A stretch of DNA of 15,514 bases from JAAZMX01 sp035388025. Its GTDB lineage: Bacteria > Patescibacteriota > Patescibacteriia > UBA2196 > GWA2-42-15. A program made the position numbers and the translations under genes. The stretch spans positions 1-15,514 of the forward strand of contig DAOOPA010000019.1 in NCBI GenBank assembly GCA_035388025.1, read 5' to 3'. Of the stretch, positions 12,092 through 15,514 are shown in pieces (position 1 is the first letter of the stretch; each line of letters begins with the position of its first letter). Under the pieces are notes generated by a model. The model was given only the letters and a program-made list of their open reading frames with translations, had not been told where the DNA came from and did not search any database.

Positions 12092-13543
12092 TCAGCCCTT
12101 AGTCACTGATCCCCAGACATCAAAAAAATCCTGCTTTCTCACTCCGCCCAAAACAAACAACACGCAAAAATAAACCACTCCACCGATCGGTATTAATAAC
12201 AAAAAATTTATCACCGGCAACAAAAAATAAATCGTACCGCCCATTACCGCCGCCGCCAAAAATGCTTTTAGAAAATTACCAATCAAATACCACGGGTTAT
12301 AGCTTATAATTTTTGGCACCCAATACAATCCCAGAGCGAATAGGATCGCCGTACTAACAAGTGAGCTGATCGCCGCGCCCAGATACCCGTATTTAGGAAT
12401 CAAAATAATATTTAGAATCACATTAGCCAAAACGGCCACACCCGTATTAATCGTATTAGTCACCTGTTTATTACCAGCATTTAGCAAATATCCCACCGGG
12501 TAATTGATAAATAAAAAGAACAAACCCACCATCAAAATTTTCAAAGGCAAAATAGAATTGGCGTAAGCGTCAGTATACAATTTTAAGACTACCGGTTCGG
12601 CCAAGACGACTACCCCGGCCGCCAAGGGCAAACTGATAATTATTAAATAACGCATGGCTTTTTCAAAAGTCTTCTTCAATTTTTCTCTGTCCGCCACAAA
12701 ATATTCGCTCATCGCGGGGAAAAGAGCCGCCATAAAAGCCATGGGCAAAAATTGCAAAGCCGAAGTTACTTTTGTTGGAATACTATACCAGCCCACATCC
12801 GCGTCTCCTTTTAAAACTGAGAGTAAAACAGTATCGAGAGAACCATTAATTCGACTGAAAATACCCGCCAAAGCAAACGGTATGCCAATCGCGAATAACG
12901 CTTTTAAAACTCTTGGTTCGTAATGAGGAACTATTCTTATCTTTAAATACTGGTTTATTTTTATAATAGCAAAAACCAAATTGAACAAACTCCCAGCCAT
13001 TAAAGCAACCATCAACAATGGCAAACCAAAATGAAAATGCAAAACCAGCCCGCCAAATGTCACCACGATCAACTGCAAACCAATCACGCCAATGCTTTCA
13101 TATTTCAATTTCTGGTGACCGCGTAAAACCGCCCAGAAAGTTGTTGAGAATGAATCCAAAAACATAATCACGCCCGATAGATAAACCAAACTTTTTGTCA
13201 ACGTCGGATAACCCAAAATATTTATCATTATCACGACTGCTATATAAGTCACCACTGTCAAAGGTATTTTCAAAGCGATAATATTGGACAAATATTCTTG
13301 GGTCTTCTCTTTGTGTTTGGCTATTTCCCTAGTCAAGACTGGCGCCAATCCCAAATCAATAAAAATCGCGAACAGCGTGGTAAAAGACAAAGCAAACACG
13401 TATTTGCCAGTGTCTTCGGTCCCCAAAAATCTGGCAATCAAAGAAAAATAAACAAAGGCCAGCACCTTCTGACCGATTAAAGCCGCTGTATAATAAGTCG
13501 TATTTCTGGCGATTGAATCTTGTTTTTTTGATTCTGATTTCAT
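12092..13543 (-). CDS. Polysaccharide flippase, Wzx/MOP-like (483 aa)
   Basis: A polytopic membrane protein of the MATE-like MOP superfamily that flips lipid-linked glycans across the cytoplasmic membrane. The sequence shows about 12-14 hydrophobic spans. Family cues: N-terminal IARNTTYYTAALIGQKVLAF (12-31), SLIARFLGTEDTGKYVFA (34-51), FIDLGLAPVLTREIAKHKEKT (61-81, split), AVLRGHQKLKYESIG (138-152) and YLGAAISSLVSTAI near 395. The C-terminus is hydrophobic up to the last 15 residues. Its stop TGA lies 3 nt before the GT4 start, so the two are translationally coupled and presumably act on the same glycan. No Shine-Dalgarno is seen before ATG 13543. The upstream 349-bp gap holds repeat elements, so its promoter is uncertain. 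Confidence 0.93.
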   Translation of the reverse strand: MKSESKKQDSIARNTTYYTAALIGQKVLAFVYFSLIARFLGTEDTGKYVFALSFTTLFAIFIDLGLAPVLTREIAKHKEKTQEYLSNIIALKIPLTVVTYIAVVIMINILGYPTLTKSLVYLSGVIMFLDSFSTTFWAVLRGHQKLKYESIGVIGLQLIVVTFGGLVLHFHFGLPLLMVALMAGSLFNLVFAIIKINQYLKIRIVPHYEPRVLKALFAIGIPFALAGIFSRINGSLDTVLLSVLKGDADVGWYSIPTKVTSALQFLPMAFMAALFPAMSEYFVADREKLKKTFEKAMRYLIIISLPLAAGVVVLAEPVVLKLYTDAYANSILPLKILMVGLFFLFINYPVGYLLNAGNKQVTNTINTGVAVLANVILNIILIPKYGYLGAAISSLVSTAILFALGLYWVPKIISYNPWYLIGNFLKAFLAAAVMGGTIYFLLPVINFLLLIPIGGVVYFCVLFVLGGVRKQDFFDVWGSVTKG

Positions 13544-13585
13544 AAATCAATTAAGTTATCGAGTCAGCGTTAAATGCGAGCATCT

Positions 13586-13709
13586 GGAGCGAGAAAGAGA
13601 AAATCTAGCCGGAGTGAGGCTTAGAAAATTGTAGGGAGCGGAACGTTTGTGAGCTAGGATGCCCTACAATTTTCAAGCGAACGGAGGTAAAAATTTTCCT
13701 TTGAGCTCC
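13586..13709. repeat. 124-bp fold-back (long imperfect inverted repeat)
   Basis: The two arms pair through a chain of matched blocks: GGAGC 13586-13590 with GCTCC 13705-13709, AAAG 13594-13597 with CTTT 13699-13702, GAAAAT 13599-13604 with ATTTTC 13693-13698, CCG 13609-13611 with CGG 13682-13684, GCTT 13619-13622 with AAGC 13675-13678, and GAAAATTGTAGGG 13624-13636 with its complement 13662-13674. The loop is 25 nt. TGCGAGC flanks it as a direct repeat (13575-13581, 13711-13717). It has the form of a MITE-like or fold-back element. Confidence 0.75.
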
Positions 13710-13729
13710 ATGCGAGCTAGTTTTCTTTG

Positions 13730-13758
13730 GTTACTTTCTTTTGTTAAAAGAAAGTAAC
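13730..13758. repeat. Perfect hairpin with 13-bp arms
   Basis: GTTACTTTCTTTT (13730-13742) and its exact complement (13746-13758) flank a GTT loop. It directly follows the fold-back element and may belong to it. The same type of TTACTTTCTTTT hairpin is, from memory, widespread as an intergenic repeat in other bacteria. Confidence 0.75.
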
Positions 13759-13892
13759 AGATAAAACCAAAATGTTTAAATCAGTAGAAATGTTCCAGAG
13801 CAGGAACCAGGAACTGGTAAGGAACCACGGATATTTGCATTGATAACCAACCACCCCTTTATCCCCTCCTTGAAGAGAAGGGGAAAACGCAA

Positions 13893-14858
13893 TTATCTCC
13901 ACCACCATTCATTCTCCTGATACCATTCCACTGTTTTTTGCAAATACTCATCCAGGCTAAATTCCGGTTCATAACCCAATTCTCTTTTTGCCTTGGTCCA
14001 ATCAATCGCATAGCGTCTATCATGCCCCGGCCGATCTTTCACAAATTCTATCATCTCTTCGCCTTTATTCATAATCTTCAAAATCTTTCTGACTACTTCT
14101 AGATTACTGATATCATCATTCATCCCACCAATACAATAAGTCTCGCCGACTTTACCTTTTGTCAGAATCAAATCAATCGCTCGGCAATGATCTTCCACAT
14201 ATACCCAGTCACGTACGTTCAAGCCGTCGCCATAAACCGGCACTTTTTTGCCCTGTAGTAAATTGATGATGATCTTGGGGATCAATTTTTCTTGATGCTG
14301 ATACGGTCCGTAATTATTAGAACAATTGGTGATCGTCACCGGCAAACCAAATGTCCGATAATACGCTCTAACCAAGTGGTCGGAACCAGCCTTGGAAGAT
14401 GAATAAGGCGAGCTCGGGTCATAAAGCGTTTGCTCGTTAAATTTATGATTACTGCCCAATTCCAAACTCCCGAAAACTTCGTCTGTAGAAATATGGTGGA
14501 ATCTTTTTACTCCGTGTTTGACCGCCGCCTCCAACAAAACATAAGTACCCACCAAATTAGTCATAATAAAAGGCGCCGCGTCTTTGATAGAATTGTCCAC
14601 ATGACTCTCCGCCGCGAAATGCGCCACTATATCAACGTCCGCCATCGCCTTGTCCACCAATTCTTTGTCACAGATATCACCTTTGATAAAATGGTAATTC
14701 GGGTCATTTTCAACATCCTTCAAATTTTCCAGCCTACCAGCATAGGTCAATTTATCCAGATTAAAAATCTCATCATCTGGATGATTCCTGAGCCAATAAT
14801 GTATAAAATTTGAACCAATGAAGCCACAGCCACCAGTCACTAATATCTTCATAAACAT
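13893..14858 (-). CDS. rfbB: dTDP-glucose 4,6-dehydratase (321 aa, or 319 from the second ATG)
   Basis: An extended short-chain dehydrogenase that converts dTDP-glucose to dTDP-4-keto-6-deoxyglucose, the second step toward dTDP-rhamnose and other deoxysugars; also named rmlB. Numbering from the ATG at 14852: GGCGFIG (7-13, NAD binding), DKLTYAG (33-39), HFAAESHVDNS (78-88), STDEVFG (122-128) with catalytic Thr123, Asp124 and Glu125, YSSSK (150-154) with Tyr150 and Lys154, NCSNNYGPYQ (176-185), EKLIPKII (188-195), and DRPGHDRRYAID (273-284). The ATG at 14858 would add Met-Phe; neither has a Shine-Dalgarno, and a TAAAAT about 9 nt upstream suggests an almost leaderless mRNA. Companion rmlA, rmlC and rmlD genes are not in the window. 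Confidence 0.95.
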   Translation of the reverse strand: MFMKILVTGGCGFIGSNFIHYWLRNHPDDEIFNLDKLTYAGRLENLKDVENDPNYHFIKGDICDKELVDKAMADVDIVAHFAAESHVDNSIKDAAPFIMTNLVGTYVLLEAAVKHGVKRFHHISTDEVFGSLELGSNHKFNEQTLYDPSSPYSSSKAGSDHLVRAYYRTFGLPVTITNCSNNYGPYQHQEKLIPKIIINLLQGKKVPVYGDGLNVRDWVYVEDHCRAIDLILTKGKVGETYCIGGMNDDISNLEVVRKILKIMNKGEEMIEFVKDRPGHDRRYAIDWTKAKRELGYEPEFSLDEYLQKTVEWYQENEWWWR

Positions 14859-14973
14859 TTATCTTAAATTTTAACTATAAATTATGGAATAATTTTCAAA
14901 AAACAAGACGCAATTTCCGAATAAACTTCAAATTCCAAACCCCAGGCGCCTATTCTCTTTTGAAATTTGAATA

Positions 14974-15001
14974 TTGAGATTTGGTATTTATTTGGAAATT
15001 G
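14974..15001 (-). repeat. Inverted copy of the 10742-10769 repeat
   Basis: The minus strand of 14974-15001 matches the plus strand of 10742-10769 at 27 of 28 bases (CAATTTCCAAATAAAT, one mismatch, CCAAATCTCAA). It lies in the A/T-rich gap upstream of rmlB (14859-15069), which also holds several other AAATTTG/CAAATTT words and a central AGGCGCCT palindrome. Confidence 0.8.
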
Positions 15002-15069
15002 TAAATTTGAATTTGGAAATTTAAACTAAAATAAATATCCTTTTACCATAAAAAATGCCTAACCAACAT

Positions 15070-15514
15070 TCATCTCACTACAGGTGAAACTACAATCACA
15101 TATTCACCTTTTAACGGATCTGCTTTTACTTTCTCCAACACATCTTGAATATTCCCCCGATAAATACTTTCAAATTTTTTGGTCAATTCTCGTCCGACCA
15201 TCAGCTCTTTCGTCGTGCCATTTTCTGATAATGTTTTCATTTCCTCCAAACACTTTATAATCCGGTGGCACGATTCATAAAAAACCACCGTTCTTTTCTC
15301 CGCCAAAACTTCTTTTAAAAAAGTCTGCCTGCCTTTCTTATGCGGAATAAAACCCTTAAATAAAAATTCGTCTGTTGGAAAACCGCTCACGCTCAAAGCC
15401 GTTACCGCCGCCGACGCTCCCGGTATCGGCACAATTTCTAAATCCTCCCCCCCCTTGTTCTTTTTTCCTTGTATTTTTATATTCTCCTGCCCGCCATCGC
15501 TAGCCACGAGGTGT
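15070..15514 (-). CDS. rsmI: 16S rRNA 2'-O-ribose C1402 methyltransferase, C-terminal part (5' end outside window)
   Basis: RsmI methylates the 2'-O of C1402 in 16S rRNA, in the decoding centre, using S-adenosylmethionine. The visible part begins with HLVASD (frame read from the right edge) and shows family motifs: EIVPIPGASAAVTALSVSGFPTDEFLFKGF (in pieces IPGASAAVTALSVSGFP and FLFKGFIPHKKGR), RTVVFYESCHRI, VGRELTKKFES and GEYVIVVSP. The stop is TGA. Between LVASD and EIVPIPG there is an unusual GGQENIKIQGKKNKGGED stretch where relatives have only a few residues; it contains a G8 run and a 13-mer also present in GT4. A GTG at 15507 is inside the domain and is not the true start. Confidence 0.9.
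   Translation of the reverse strand, partial: HLVASDGGQENIKIQGKKNKGGEDLEIVPIPGASAAVTALSVSGFPTDEFLFKGFIPHKKGRQTFLKEVLAEKRTVVFYESCHRIIKCLEEMKTLSENGTTKELMVGRELTKKFESIYRGNIQDVLEKVKADPLKGEYVIVVSPVVR

Larger units (their letters stand above)
13544..13892. other. 349-bp gap between rmlB and the flippase gene
   Basis: No gene is seen. From the flippase side outward it holds a 124-bp fold-back element (13586-13709), a perfect hairpin (13730-13758), a stretch with repeated GGAACC-type words (13793-13832), and a short hairpin just beyond the rmlB stop (minus strand: CCCCTTCT/AAGGAGGGG, 8 bp, no T-run), which may end the rmlB transcript. I find no convincing promoter. Confidence 0.6.

Overview
The window looks like a piece of a Patescibacteria (Candidate Phyla Radiation, Parcubacteria-like) chromosome. 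This is inferred, not proven. The reasons are an A+T-rich sequence, a short one-domain-style EF-Ts (195 aa), L31 with a Lys-rich tail, few Shine-Dalgarno sites, short or absent 5' leaders, membrane proteins without recognisable function, and many low-complexity and palindromic repeats both between and inside genes. TAA, TAG and TGA all act as stops, so the code is the standard one and not the UGA=Gly code of Gracilibacteria.

Layout. 1-614 (minus): a 123-aa membrane protein, then the start of a zinc-ribbon protein that runs off the left edge. 615-959: no gene, but several hairpins and a plus-strand terminator. 960-1850 (minus): a one-TM exported or anchored protein of unknown function. 2018-3461 (minus): the translation operon rpsB-tsf. 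3657-5178 (plus): rpmE and prfA. rpmE diverges from rpsB, and the two promoters have overlapping -35 boxes. 5210-6010 (minus): a polytopic membrane protein, divergent from prmC (6085-6990, plus). 7036-7212 (plus): a 58-aa gene with a strong Shine-Dalgarno buried in a hairpin. 7323-7997 (plus): a HAD phosphatase/phosphomutase-like protein. 8075-9902 (minus): an 85-aa gene overlapping gpmI. 10022-14858 (minus): a cell-surface glycan block of GT2, GT4, a Wzx-like flippase and an RmlB-type sugar-nucleotide dehydratase. 15070-15514 (minus): the 3' part of rsmI.

How the genes work together. rpsB, tsf, rpmE, prfA, prmC and rsmI all serve the ribosome: S2, L31, EF-Ts, RF1, the methyltransferase that modifies the RF1 GGQ loop, and a 16S rRNA methyltransferase. 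The glycan block makes a dTDP-4-keto-6-deoxy sugar, transfers sugars and flips a lipid-linked glycan. gpmI is central glycolysis.

The most striking signal is how repeats are spread. Short low-complexity or palindromic segments lie in frame inside rsmI, GT4 (three places), GT2 and prmC, always between conserved motifs, and they resemble the repeats in the intergenic gaps. Other points of interest are a 124-bp fold-back element upstream of the flippase, a 27/28 inverted repeat pair bracketing GT4-flippase-rmlB, and the masked start site of the 58-aa gene. I see no CRISPR array, tRNA, rRNA, transposase or prophage gene.
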